DNA of 64,000 nucleotides from Mesorhizobium sp. CU3. Its GTDB lineage: Bacteria > Pseudomonadota > Alphaproteobacteria > Rhizobiales > Rhizobiaceae. Below are positions 49,963 through 58,779 of this stretch, piece after piece (position 1 is the first letter of the stretch; the number at the start of each line of letters is the position of its first letter). Position numbers and translations under genes: made by a program. The notes under the pieces are model-generated. The model saw only the letters and a program-made list of their open reading frames with translations, searched no databases and was not told where the DNA came from. The stretch covers positions 62,001 to 126,000 of the forward strand of contig NZ_VFWX01000009.1 of NCBI RefSeq assembly GCF_006442965.1, in the 5' to 3' direction.

Positions 49963-52202
49963 CTGTTGACGAGAAGGCGCTGCGCCGCACGCGCGGCGCC
50001 GGGGGCATCGAACATCAGCGAGGCATAGCTAACGCGGCGCAGGTACGGGCTGAGCAGGTAGTCGAACTTCTCGATGCGCGTATCCTTTACGTTCCGGGCC
50101 AGCTCGGAAACGTTCGGCAAGGTAGGCTTCGCACTGTCCCAGCTGGCGATCTGCTCCAGGTATCGGGCGAGATTGGCGGCTTTGTCGACGGTGATGGCGG
50201 TACCGATCGATGATGCGGAAAGTCCAAGGAACCGGAGCGCTGCGATCAGCGTCGTCTGCGCAGTCGGCCCGGTCCAGGGGAATAGGATCGCACCCTCGCC
50301 GCGATCCAGGATCGCGCGTCGAGCAAGATCGAACTCGTGAAAGGCTGTGCGGCCCTCTTCGAGGCAGGCCTTGGCGCGGGCTCCCAGACGGACGTTGATG
50401 CCAGTGGGCAAGCCTTCGCGGTCACGATAGAGCTGCTCCATCCGCGCAACGATCTGCTGGGAGGGAGGGATTGGAGGACCGGCAAAGCGCGGTGCATTGC
50501 CGCCCGTGCTCTGGGCGACGATGATAGTAGGCGGTGAACTGAGAACTTTCTGGACGATCCACTGCCGTCCGGCGAAGAGTATGCGCTCCCCTGCTTGGAT
50601 GCCATGTCCGGCGGGTATGGTGCCGAGCTGGCTGGGGCCGGCGCGGACGACATAAGTTGGGCCGGACTGGAAGGCCGCATAAAGCTGCGGCCCCTTGCGC
50701 AGACGCTCGATGGTTCTACCAAGCTGAACAAGGGTGTCACGACCTCGGTGTGTAAGCGTAACGAGCTCCTCGCTCTCAAGGCTTTCGAGGACCGCAACGA
50801 GCAGCTTGGGATCGACATGCTTGAACGCGCCGCGCGTGATCAGTTGTTCGATGAGAGCGGAGACGGTGATCTCGGCGCTGCCGATGATTGTTGACAGCGA
50901 CTGCTGAATAAGCGTCGAAAGATTGGGCAGGTTTTCCGCAGGTGGCTCGAAGCGCCGTTCGCTCGTCAGTGCTACCTGAGCGACGGCCTGAAACGTCGGC
51001 AAGTGAAGGCGCTCAATGGGGTGGAGGTCGGTACCAGGTGCCGTTTCGCGAATGTACATGCGCAGCGCACTGACCTTGCCCGACTTCCGGCCGGAGCGGC
51101 CCAAGCGTTGACGAAGTGAGGCAACACTGGGTCCGGCATCGATCTGGCCGACCTGCTCGATGGCACCGATATCGATTCCCAATTCGAGGGTCGGCGAGCA
51201 TACGACGACGACCTTGTCGTGAGTTTCGTCACGAAGCGCAGCTTCGGCCTTAGTGCGAAGCTTGCGCTCGAGCGAGCCGTGGTGCGGAAACACCTCTCCT
51301 CGTGTGGGGTCGTGTACTGCAGCTTCCTTCAAGTTGGTCGCCACGAACTCGACGAGGCCGCGGGAGTTGGCAAAGATGAGGCTCTTGCCGTGGCCAAGAA
51401 AATCGTCGGCAGCAGCCTTCGCGATCTGCTCCAGCGCAGTAGGTTCTCGTTCGCCATCGGGCAGAACGCGCGCTTCGGGTTGGTAGAAGGCCTCGACATG
51501 ATAGTTGACGGGCGTGAGCGACGTATCGTCTGCGGCAATGATAACCCCATCGGCATCGTCCGCCCGAAGGAACCGCCGAACCTGCGGGAAGATGTCGGGA
51601 TCGAGCGTTGCCGAAATGCCGATGCGGCGGATGCGGCGTCCAAGCTGACCCTCGATGCGCGACATGATCGAAAGCAACTGCATGCCGCGAGCGGTGCCGA
51701 AGAACGAATGGATCTCGTCGATGACGATGGCACGCAAGGGAGAGAGCAGGTTCCGGAGGTCGTCCCCGGGCCGGATGAACATCGCTTCTAGCGATTCCGG
51801 CGTCGTGATGAGAACGCCGTTCGGCAAGCGTCTCGCGCGCTGTTTCGTACTCTGCGAGACCTCACCATGCCATGCGGTCACCTTGCGATTTGAGGCGCCG
51901 ATCATCCCCGCGAGACGATCATGCTGCTGGTTGATGAGCGTCTTGAGCGGGCAAATGTACAGCACCTCGAAGCCGTGCGGTAATGCCTCGCCCATGAGTT
52001 CGGAAAGGAGCGGCAGGAAGACCGCCTCGGTCTTGCCGGTCGCGGTCGGGGCGGTAACCAAAAGGTCGTGGTCGGGGCTTCCGGCAAATTCCTCGATCAC
52101 CTTGGTCTGGATCGGGCGCAAACTGGCCCATGACTGCGCGGCCGCCCAGTCGCGCAGCGTGGCATTGAGGTGGGCCAGTATCTTGAGATCCTGCTTGCGC
52201 AT
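49959..52202 (-). CDS. Lhr-type DEAD/DEAH-box helicase
   Basis: A 747-residue superfamily 2 helicase. Walker A is APTATGKTEA (51-60), the DEIH box at 162-165 and SATL after it, with LIFANSRG and QRLGRSGRK for the second RecA domain. The C-terminal 300 residues resemble the winged-helix and beta-bundle parts of Lhr-family proteins. ATP-driven unwinding or remodelling of nucleic acid is expected. It converges with the nuclease-like gene, a layout that could join them as one helicase-nuclease system, although they are on opposite strands and so have separate promoters. Confidence 0.88.
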   Translation of the reverse strand: MRKQDLKILAHLNATLRDWAAAQSWASLRPIQTKVIEEFAGSPDHDLLVTAPTATGKTEAVFLPLLSELMGEALPHGFEVLYICPLKTLINQQHDRLAGMIGASNRKVTAWHGEVSQSTKQRARRLPNGVLITTPESLEAMFIRPGDDLRNLLSPLRAIVIDEIHSFFGTARGMQLLSIMSRIEGQLGRRIRRIGISATLDPDIFPQVRRFLRADDADGVIIAADDTSLTPVNYHVEAFYQPEARVLPDGEREPTALEQIAKAAADDFLGHGKSLIFANSRGLVEFVATNLKEAAVHDPTRGEVFPHHGSLERKLRTKAEAALRDETHDKVVVVCSPTLELGIDIGAIEQVGQIDAGPSVASLRQRLGRSGRKSGKVSALRMYIRETAPGTDLHPIERLHLPTFQAVAQVALTSERRFEPPAENLPNLSTLIQQSLSTIIGSAEITVSALIEQLITRGAFKHVDPKLLVAVLESLESEELVTLTHRGRDTLVQLGRTIERLRKGPQLYAAFQSGPTYVVRAGPSQLGTIPAGHGIQAGERILFAGRQWIVQKVLSSPPTIIVAQSTGGNAPRFAGPPIPPSQQIVARMEQLYRDREGLPTGINVRLGARAKACLEEGRTAFHEFDLARRAILDRGEGAILFPWTGPTAQTTLIAALRFLGLSASSIGTAITVDKAANLARYLEQIASWDSAKPTLPNVSELARNVKDTRIEKFDYLLSPYLRRVSYASLMFDAPGAARAAQRLLVNS

Positions 52203-52451
52203 CGGCGATCCTCGTTGAGGGTACTCTCGTCATGATGGAGGACTGCGAACGCGGCAATCGGGCTCTCCGACTGACCTGACGTAGCGCACGAAATGACATA
52301 ACTATACGAGTACCGGTTTGCTGCCTCAAGATGACGAGATGCATTGCATCGGCCAACTTGTAAATGAAATAGCGGGCAAACGCAGATTGCTGTCGAGTGT
52401 TCGTCATGCACGTGTAGTAGTGCCGGCGATGTATCAGGCGGGAGGTAAAGG
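52203..52451. promoter_or_regulatory. Spacer upstream of the Lhr-type helicase
   Basis: About 250 bp between the helicase start and the pseudogene. It should carry the leftward helicase promoter. No gene is seen. Confidence 0.35.
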
Positions 52452-52752
52452 ATGGCCTTCGTACTCAAGACGCGCGGCGGCACGCTCGATGACAAGGACT
52501 CGGCCCAACTGGCCGCGCTGACGGTCGCACTGCAGCAGGCTTCACCACAATTGCTTCGACATCTCCACGGCGGGCTCGTCACGAAAAGAACGGGGTAGCT
52601 ATCGCGACGCGGTTCGCCGGTGTCGTGCCCGACGGGTTCGGGCTCGGTCAAACCTGGCAGCAAACCTTTGTCGTCTGGCGCACAAGCGCGTTCGAGACGA
52701 TCCAGACGAACTTGGCCATGTTGACCGCTTTGGTACGTTACTCTTCAGGCTA
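52452..52752 (+). pseudogene. N-terminal fragment of an alpha/beta-hydrolase-like protein with frameshift
   Basis: ATG 52452, with a strong GGGAGG site, reads MAFVLKTRGGTLDDKDSAQL and continues to LLRHLHGGLVTKRTG, then stops. The family sequence continues in another frame: EKNGVAIATRFAGV, then WQQTFVVWRTSAFETIQTNL, ending at 52752. LHGGLV followed by a VWRT..ETI..N segment is a pattern I associate with the start of alpha/beta-hydrolase-like proteins. Only about 100 residues remain and they are frameshifted, so it is a relic. Confidence 0.5.
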
Positions 52753-52772
52753 GCCGCGAAATCCCAAACGAC

Positions 52773-52946
52773 ATGCTCAAGGTATCCGCATCCATCACCA
52801 AAGAGATGGCATGCTTGCAGGCACTGAAGCCGACGGGCGTGGCAAAAACGCCCCGATTATCAACTGATCACGCTAAAGCGACTGCCGAGAAAAATACCCA
52901 GGCCCTACTCAAAATGAGTTCCGGGCATTTGGAACGTCTCAATTAG
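52773..52946 (+). CDS. Possible small protein
   Basis: An open frame of 57 codons from ATG 52773 (MLKVSASITKEMACLQALKP, ending MSSGHLERLN). It has no recognised domain and no strong ribosome-binding site. It may be the tail of the relic before it or noise. Confidence 0.2.
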   Translation: MLKVSASITKEMACLQALKPTGVAKTPRLSTDHAKATAEKNTQALLKMSSGHLERLN

Positions 52947-52996
52947 TTCATGATAATCGGCTCGTCGGAACCACTTGCCTACCGAGAGTATTGAAC

Positions 52997-55765
52997 GTGG
53001 CTTTGACCAAATTGCTATCTGGCCGCTCCCGGACCTACCGCCCAGGTTTCTTTGCGCGGATGTTTCCAGTGGGAAAATGGAAGCTGATCCTAGACCCGAA
53101 AAGCTCGGGACATTTCTGGCTGGCTCAAGATCGCGAAGTTGAGCTTAGCTGCCTCGACATCGTCTCTATTTCCACCAGCAAAGCCCTCTTGTGGCACACA
53201 GTCGAGATACGAACTCGCGACCGGACAGACACCCTGTCGGCACTATCGGGTGACGCGGCCACACAGCTGGCCGCGGACCTTCGTGCGTTCATAAATACTC
53301 ATCTCTTTGGGCTGATCGCCACCGAGGGGGAACGCCTGTGCGACGTCGACGACAGGCTCCGGCAGATCACCGAAGGCAACAGACAGTATCTGGCGCAAGG
53401 CGATCTCAGCAGGGCCATCGCGAGCGTTCCCGGCGCTGCGGCGGCCGCCCTCTCTCACCCGCTTCTCGACCCGGGTCTGATGCCGGCGGAGCTCAAAGCC
53501 TCCCTCCCGGCCTCGTTCGCCATGATAACGAACCCGGGCGTGCGCCATGCCTACAACGAGGCTTTCGTCAGCTCGGAATTGAGCAAGTTCCAGCCGTTCT
53601 TTGACGATCTCGACCGGCGCTCGTTTTCCGGTCAGCAGCGCGAGGCTTGTATCCGCCTGGAGGACAACAACCTGCTGGTGGCCTCGGCAGGATCCGGCAA
53701 ATCCGCGACGATGGTCGGCAAGGTCGCCTACGTCCTGGAGAAGCAACTCTATCGGCCCGACGAGATCCTGCTCCTGGCCTTCAACAGAAACGCAGCCGAT
53801 GAACTCAGGACGAGGATCGCGGCTCAGTTGCAGGTCGCGGAGGACGCCCTGGAGTGCCGCGTCACGACGTTTCATGCTCTCGGGCGCGGAATCATTGAGG
53901 AGGTCGAAGGCCGGCCACCACAGCTCGCCAACTGGGTGGATCATCCCGCTGGCGAAACCAGGGTCATCGAAGAGATAATCCAGAACCTTGTCGAGAGCGA
54001 TCCGGAATTTGCCCGGATGTGGGCCGAGCTTCTCGTCGTGCATCCCAAGGCCGACATCCCGATAGAGGTATTTGACGGGGAGGCCGACTACCAGCGGTAC
54101 GTATCGGACACCCTTAGAAAGGGCAGCGCCACGATCGGTTCACTGTCGGAAGTGATCGTAAAGTCGTTGCAGGAGAAGAAGATCGCCAACTGGCTGTGGC
54201 TGCATTCGGTCGTGTTCGAATACGAACGGCAAATTGCGGTGGAGGAAGACGGTGGTAGCGTCCGCCATCTGCATCCGGATTTCTACTATCCGCAGTCCGA
54301 AACTGTGCATGAGCATTTCGCGCTCGATGCCGACGGAACCTCGCCGTTTGCGGACTACGCCGAGCACGCCGAGAACAAGCGGCAGGCATATCGCCGCAAT
54401 GAGATCGATTTCTTCGAGACGACCTCCGGTCAGGCCAGCGACGAGACGTTGCTCAGCACGCTCGAATCCGAACTGGCGCGTCGATCCATACCTTTCGAGC
54501 GCAGGAGATACACCGAAATCACCAAGGCGCTCGATCCGGTGATTATCAAGCACTATCACCAACTGATATCCACCTGCTTGAAGCACATACGCGCCAGCCA
54601 CCTCACGCTCGACATGCTGCTCGAACGGGCCAAGACCTTGCACGACAAGGTGCGTGCGAGGCTGTTCGCGCGCGTGATCTGGATGATCACTCAGGGTTAT
54701 TCCCGAAAACTCGATGAAGCCAGGCGGATCGACTTCGATTCGATGATCGCGGATGCGGTGCGGCTGGTCGAGACCGGCCGATATCGAACCCCCTATTCTC
54801 TGATTCTCGTCGATGAGTTTCAGGACATTTCCGAGCCGCGCGCCAACCTGATCAAGGCGCTCAAACAGCAGAAAGCGTTCAGCAAGGTGTTCGCGGTCGG
54901 AGACGACTGGCAGTCGATCTATCGCTTTGCCGGATCGGACATCACGATCTTTACACGCTTCGAAGCGAACTTCGGGACCAGCTGGCAAGGGCGCCTGGAA
55001 CAGACGTATCGCTGTAACCAGCTCATTGCCGAAACGGCCGCCAAGTTCATCCAGCGCAATCCCGAACAGATCAAGAAGTCCGTCCGCTCGACGCGCCCGG
55101 CCGTGCCGCGATCGATCCGTGTCATTCCCATTGAGGATAAGCGCGACAAGCCGGACTTTGCGGCGGCCTGTCAGCGCCTGCTCGAACGGCTTGATGCCGG
55201 TCTGGGCGGCATCGCCAATCGGTGGCGCGACGAAAATCGCGACAGACTAAAGGTTTTGGTGCTGTGGCGCTACAACGTTCTCGATCCATTCGAAGGGCGG
55301 CCGCCGTCCTTTGCCAACATTGAGGTGGCCGGGCTGTCGTTTCACCGGGCAAAGGGCCTTGAGGCCGACTATACGGTCCTGCTCGATGTCAGTGAGGGTA
55401 ACTACGGCGTACCAAGCCGCATCGAAGACGATGAGCTGCTGAATTTGGTCATTCCCCGACCCGAGACCTTCGCCTACGCGGAAGAACGACGCCTATTCTA
55501 CGTAGCGCTCACGCGTGCCAGCCGAGGCGTCTACATGCTTACCAATCGCCGTCAGCCATCCCGCTATATTCAGGAGCTTTGCGAGATCGCCGGCGATGAA
55601 GTTCGCTTCGAGACGGTTGAGGGAGCCGAATTGAGCCAATGTCCGGCCTGCCTCGTCGGCCAATTGGTGGAACGGCGCAACAAAGATGGATCGAAGTTTC
55701 GTGGGTGCAATCAATTCCCGGATTGCAAACACACTGAACCGGCGAACGTAGTGCGAAGACGGTAA
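52997..55765 (+). CDS. UvrD-family (helicase IV-like) DNA helicase with C-terminal zinc ribbon
   Basis: A protein of about 922 residues of superfamily 1. Walker A is ASAGSGKSAT (near 229-238), ILVDEFQDIS is motif II, FAVGDDWQSIYRFAGSD motif III, LEQTYRCNQ motif IV and FYVALTRASRGVYM motif VI. A large insert with YERQIAVEEDGGSVRHLHPDF and a Lys-Arg-rich stretch sits between the first motifs as in helicase IV-like proteins. The C-terminus has a topoisomerase-type zinc ribbon, CPACLVG and FRGCNQFPDCKH. GTG 52997 is chosen because GAGAG lies eight bases ahead; TTG 52991 is too close. It acts on DNA, perhaps in a defence role given its place. Confidence 0.88.
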   Translation: MALTKLLSGRSRTYRPGFFARMFPVGKWKLILDPKSSGHFWLAQDREVELSCLDIVSISTSKALLWHTVEIRTRDRTDTLSALSGDAATQLAADLRAFINTHLFGLIATEGERLCDVDDRLRQITEGNRQYLAQGDLSRAIASVPGAAAAALSHPLLDPGLMPAELKASLPASFAMITNPGVRHAYNEAFVSSELSKFQPFFDDLDRRSFSGQQREACIRLEDNNLLVASAGSGKSATMVGKVAYVLEKQLYRPDEILLLAFNRNAADELRTRIAAQLQVAEDALECRVTTFHALGRGIIEEVEGRPPQLANWVDHPAGETRVIEEIIQNLVESDPEFARMWAELLVVHPKADIPIEVFDGEADYQRYVSDTLRKGSATIGSLSEVIVKSLQEKKIANWLWLHSVVFEYERQIAVEEDGGSVRHLHPDFYYPQSETVHEHFALDADGTSPFADYAEHAENKRQAYRRNEIDFFETTSGQASDETLLSTLESELARRSIPFERRRYTEITKALDPVIIKHYHQLISTCLKHIRASHLTLDMLLERAKTLHDKVRARLFARVIWMITQGYSRKLDEARRIDFDSMIADAVRLVETGRYRTPYSLILVDEFQDISEPRANLIKALKQQKAFSKVFAVGDDWQSIYRFAGSDITIFTRFEANFGTSWQGRLEQTYRCNQLIAETAAKFIQRNPEQIKKSVRSTRPAVPRSIRVIPIEDKRDKPDFAAACQRLLERLDAGLGGIANRWRDENRDRLKVLVLWRYNVLDPFEGRPPSFANIEVAGLSFHRAKGLEADYTVLLDVSEGNYGVPSRIEDDELLNLVIPRPETFAYAEERRLFYVALTRASRGVYMLTNRRQPSRYIQELCEIAGDEVRFETVEGAELSQCPACLVGQLVERRNKDGSKFRGCNQFPDCKHTEPANVVRRR

Positions 55766-55947
55766 CCGTCTGCACTCATTGTGACGGCGAACTGGGACCC
55801 GCTGGGAACTCACGCTCAAACTAGCGTTGAGCTGAGCTTGGCCTGACGGGAGAAAGAAGCAGCTGTAGATTTATCTCGGTATCGCTCAAAATTGCGATAT
55901 ACGGAAAATGGGCGACGCGCATTTGACCCCATACTAGGAGCGAATAC
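55766..55947. promoter_or_regulatory. Spacer upstream of the MucR gene
   Basis: About 180 bp, AT-rich before the AGGAG site at 55936-55940. MucR proteins bind AT-rich DNA and often repress their own gene, so an operator here is plausible. Confidence 0.35.
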
Positions 55948-56406
55948 TTGAGTGATCAAATCGAAGCCGTGACAACTGATCTGGTCGGGCTGACGGCAGA
56001 CATTGTCTCTGCCTATGTCAGCCAAAACCCCCTGCCCGTCGCCGGGCTGCCAGACCTCATCGCGTCGATCCATTCGTCGCTTGCAGGCCTTAGTCAGCCG
56101 AATGTGCCCGAGCCGTCTCAACAGGAACCCGCCGTCAATCCGAAAAGGTCGGTAACGCCGGACTACATCATCTGCCTTGAAGACGGGAAGAAATTCAAAT
56201 CGCTGAAACGTCATCTGGCGGTTCACTACGGACTCACGCCGAACGAATACCGCGAAAAGTGGGGATTGAAGCCAGACTACCCGATGGTAGCGCCGAACTA
56301 CGCGGCCCAAAGATCTACGCTAGCGAAGGCGGCGGGGCTCGGACGCAAACCGCAACCTATCCCGACCCGAAAGGCGCCTGCCAAACGAAAGCCTAGGGCT
56401 TCGTGA
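55948..56406 (+). CDS. MucR/Ros-family transcriptional regulator
   Basis: A 152-residue zinc-finger regulator. [20 protein letters not shown] followed by [15 protein letters not shown] is the MucR/Ros core, but the first finger position has one cysteine (IICLEDG) and the histidines H-x(3-5)-H follow. MucR proteins act as H-NS-like silencers of foreign and symbiosis or exopolysaccharide genes in rhizobia. TTG 55948 is chosen since AGGAG lies seven bases upstream. The basic C-terminal tail ([13 protein letters not shown]) probably aids DNA contact. It is the last intact gene before the candidate attR. Confidence 0.88.
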   Translation: MSDQIEAVTTDLVGLTADIVSAYVSQNPLPVAGLPDLIASIHSSLAGLSQPNVPEPSQQEPAVNPKRSVTPDYIICLEDGKKFKSLKRHLAVHYGLTPNEYREKWGLKPDYPMVAPNYAAQRSTLAKAAGLGRKPQPIPTRKAPAKRKPRAS

Positions 56407-56572
56407 AGGCGAGCTCGTCGGTGCGTCAACCTCGGGCGCGCGGTGAGGAGCATTAGCCTATCGAGAACTTGGTCCATGCCACCTAATTTCGAGCGATCTT
56501 CGGCGACGTTACACGCTATGCAGCGCGTCGCCGATAGCAGAAGAGTGCTTTTTCGATAGTGGGTTTCGCGAT
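56407..56572. other. Non-coding stretch before attR
   Basis: Spacer after mucR; I see no gene or RNA. Confidence 0.35.
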
Positions 56573-56592
56573 GTAGCGGTCTCCCGCTACCA
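56573..56592. repeat. Candidate attR with stem-loop
   Basis: TCTCCCGCTACCA at 56580-56592 exactly repeats the last 13 bases of tRNA-Met. It also forms half of a 7-bp inverted repeat, GTAGCGG (56573-56579) with CCGCTAC (56584-56590) around a TCTC loop. No tRNA body precedes it. It would be the right end of the island. Confidence 0.55.
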
Positions 56593-56636
56593 TCATTCCC
56601 CCGACGCTTTGACGCCATTGGGGAAGGCTTTCTCGC

Positions 56637-56800
56637 CTAGGAGTGACGCCCGGCGATTTCCACCTCGACTCCTGCGAGCCTTGACGGGTCGCGAAACACT
56701 GTCACGGTTTCGACCAAGTCACGCATCGCCTCTGCAGTTTCGGAATCGCCGGAAGCAAAGCCTCTGGCAAGCATTGTCTGAAGCTGTTCAGTTGTTCCTC
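56637..56800 (-). pseudogene. Relic of a serine recombinase C-terminus
   Basis: The minus-strand frame reads LARGFASGDSETAEAMRDLV and then ETVTVFRDPSRLAGVEVEIAGR. This resembles the end of large serine recombinases, and can be compared with LVHSVTVHPKPAREGFEIEV in the intact enzyme at 3959-5641. The rest of the gene is missing or scrambled upstream of about 56800. It lies 45 bases outside the candidate attR, and suggests an older element at the same site. Confidence 0.5.
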
Positions 56801-57073
56801 CTAGCTTGCCAGCACCGCAGGATGCAGCCCGATCGCTCCGGTCGCGACGGGCCGCTTCATGCGCCCTTGTGGTTTGACCTGATGGAAGAGCGCCATGGCG
56901 ACCTGGGCCAAGCGCAGCTGAAGCCGGTGGAGAGCCGTACCTGGGCATACCTGACCGGTCGCGCTGCTTCGAGAAAGATGTCATCGACGCCATTCCTTGC
57001 GGCGCTGCGCCAACCTCGAACATTTCAGCGAAACTGGTCACATCAATGGCGGCAACCTCCAGCGATCAAACGC
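56801..57073. other. Degenerate sequence, no confident gene
   Basis: About 270 bp between the recombinase relic and the transporter operon. Frames on both strands are open for short runs without family character. It may be further eroded recombinase or element DNA. Confidence 0.3.
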
Positions 57074-57868
57074 TTATGCTTCGCGCAGGGATTGACGTGC
57101 CTCGGCGACGAGTTTGAGCACTATAGCGACAGTGGTAACGGCGATGAGTACGACGGATATAGAAGCTATGACCGGGTCGATATTGTCGCGCAGCCCCGAC
57201 CACACCTTGCGCGGCAGCGTGATGATATCGACCGACGTAACGAACAGCGTCACCGAGATTTCCTCCCAAGAGAGGATAAAGGACAAGAATGCGGCCGAGA
57301 TCACGCCAAATCTGATGTTCGGCAGGATCACCCAAAACGTCGTTTGCCAGACGGAGGCACCGAGATTTCGAGCAGCCATCTCGATGCGCCGGTCTATTTG
57401 GGACAGCGAGACCATTATGGTAACAACGGCATACGGCACCGACATCGCGACGTGCGCGATCACGGCCCCGATCAAGGTATCGTACACGTCGGCGCTTGTG
57501 ACGAAGAAGTAGAGCGTCAGGGCGGAAATGATGGGCGGGACGGCCATCGGCATCAGCACAAGGCCCAGCAGAACCCCGGTTAACCTCGATCGCACGTACC
57601 AGACACCGACGCAAAAGAGAGTTGCGAGTACGGTCGAAACAAGTGCCGTCAGAAACGCGATCAACAGGCTGGTCTGGATGCTTTGCAGCCATTCGCTATT
57701 GGACACCATCTCGCCGTAGTGCTGCAGCGACCACTGGCCCCCAGGCATTGAGAGGAAGCGTTTGCTTGTGAAGGACACGGGAATGACGGCAACCAATGGC
57801 AGGACCAAAAAGACCATGGCGGCGTAGACCGCAACCGTGCTGAGGATGCCTGGTCGTTGATCGCGCAT
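57074..57868 (-). CDS. ABC transporter permease, PotC-like
   Basis: An inner-membrane permease of about 264 residues for a spermidine/putrescine-type ABC importer. Six hydrophobic helices are visible, and the EAA loop (IEMAARNLGASVWQTTFWVI) contacts the ATPase. ATG 57868 gives a normal PotC length. It follows the PotB-like gene by two bases. The transporter as a set includes a periplasmic binding protein and a broken ATPase gene. Confidence 0.88.
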   Translation of the reverse strand: MRDQRPGILSTVAVYAAMVFLVLPLVAVIPVSFTSKRFLSMPGGQWSLQHYGEMVSNSEWLQSIQTSLLIAFLTALVSTVLATLFCVGVWYVRSRLTGVLLGLVLMPMAVPPIISALTLYFFVTSADVYDTLIGAVIAHVAMSVPYAVVTIMVSLSQIDRRIEMAARNLGASVWQTTFWVILPNIRFGVISAAFLSFILSWEEISVTLFVTSVDIITLPRKVWSGLRDNIDPVIASISVVLIAVTTVAIVLKLVAEARQSLREA

Positions 57869-57870
57869 GA

Positions 57871-58701
57871 CTACCTCGCAAACTGCTCGATGCGAACCAA
57901 TTTCAGAAGCGCGCCGATCATGATGCTGACAACAAGCAACAAGGAAACGGCCAATGCCGCGCCAAGGCCCCATTTCGCCGTCTGCGACATCTGGGTGAAG
58001 ATGTATTCGGCAATCATCACCACTCTCCCTCCCCCGAGAATGGCAGGCGTGATGAAGAACCCGAGCGTAAATACGAAGACGATGAATACCGACCCGATAA
58101 CGCCGGGGAGCGACAGCGGCAGGAATATCTCAAGAAAGCGTCGAACGGGCCCCGCGCCAAGGCCGCGCGCCGCGCTCATGATCCGTGGATCGATCTGTCG
58201 CATGACCGCCAAGATCGGGAACACCGCAAACGGCACCATGAAGTGAACCATTCCGATCACGACGCCGAGATCGTTCCTGACCAATGCGAGCGGCTCCGAG
58301 ATTAATCCCCCCGCGAGAAGCCACTCGTTCAGCAGCCCTTTTGGTCGCAGCACGATCAGCCAGCCAAACGCACGGATCAGCACCGATATCCAAAACGGTA
58401 TGAGCACGCAGAGTTCAACGAAACGCCGCCGCCAGGGCGGCCCGAACGTCCAGTGGTAGGCGAGCAGGTAGGCGATCAGAACCGCGGCGACCGTCGTTGT
58501 GAGGCAGAGATCGAGAGTCCGCCACGCTATCGCGTGGATGTTGTCATCGACCATAATCCGATCGTAGTTCTGCAGGCCCCGGGTCGGATCCGTAAAGCTC
58601 CACCTCAACACACCAAGCAGCGGAAAGACGTAAGCCACGATGATCGCCAAGGGCAGAGGAGCCACGAAGACCAGCCACTCGACGGCCCTGCGATGAACCA
58701 T
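57871..58701 (-). CDS. ABC transporter permease, PotB-like
   Basis: A 276-residue inner-membrane permease, partner of the PotC-like subunit. Its EAA loop is IMSAARGLGAGPVRRFLEIF, and membrane helices begin at about residues 10-30, 65-85 and 95-117. It lies downstream of the binding protein gene across a 78-bp spacer containing a 27-base C tract. It would form the heterodimeric channel for polyamine or a similar substrate. No defect is seen in the coding sequence. Confidence 0.88.
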   Translation of the reverse strand: MVHRRAVEWLVFVAPLPLAIIVAYVFPLLGVLRWSFTDPTRGLQNYDRIMVDDNIHAIAWRTLDLCLTTTVAAVLIAYLLAYHWTFGPPWRRRFVELCVLIPFWISVLIRAFGWLIVLRPKGLLNEWLLAGGLISEPLALVRNDLGVVIGMVHFMVPFAVFPILAVMRQIDPRIMSAARGLGAGPVRRFLEIFLPLSLPGVIGSVFIVFVFTLGFFITPAILGGGRVVMIAEYIFTQMSQTAKWGLGAALAVSLLLVVSIMIGALLKLVRIEQFAR

Positions 58702-58744
58702 GCCTCACTCCTCCAACAAAAGAAGGCGGCGAGCTCGACGCCCG

Positions 58745-58771
58745 CCCCCCCCCCCCCCCCCCCCCCCCCCC
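58745..58771. repeat. 27-base C homopolymer in the transporter spacer
   Basis: An uninterrupted run of 27 C (G on the coding strand) lies between the stop of the binding protein gene and the PotB-like start. Runs of this length are rare in rhizobia; they can vary by slippage and alter expression, or mark an assembly error. Confidence 0.9.
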
Positions 58772-58779
58772 GCCGGTAC

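Noticed and set aside
4003..56592. Complete self-transmissible ICE
   Set aside because: Relaxase genes are present, but I found no VirB/TrbE-type ATPase, coupling protein or pilus genes.
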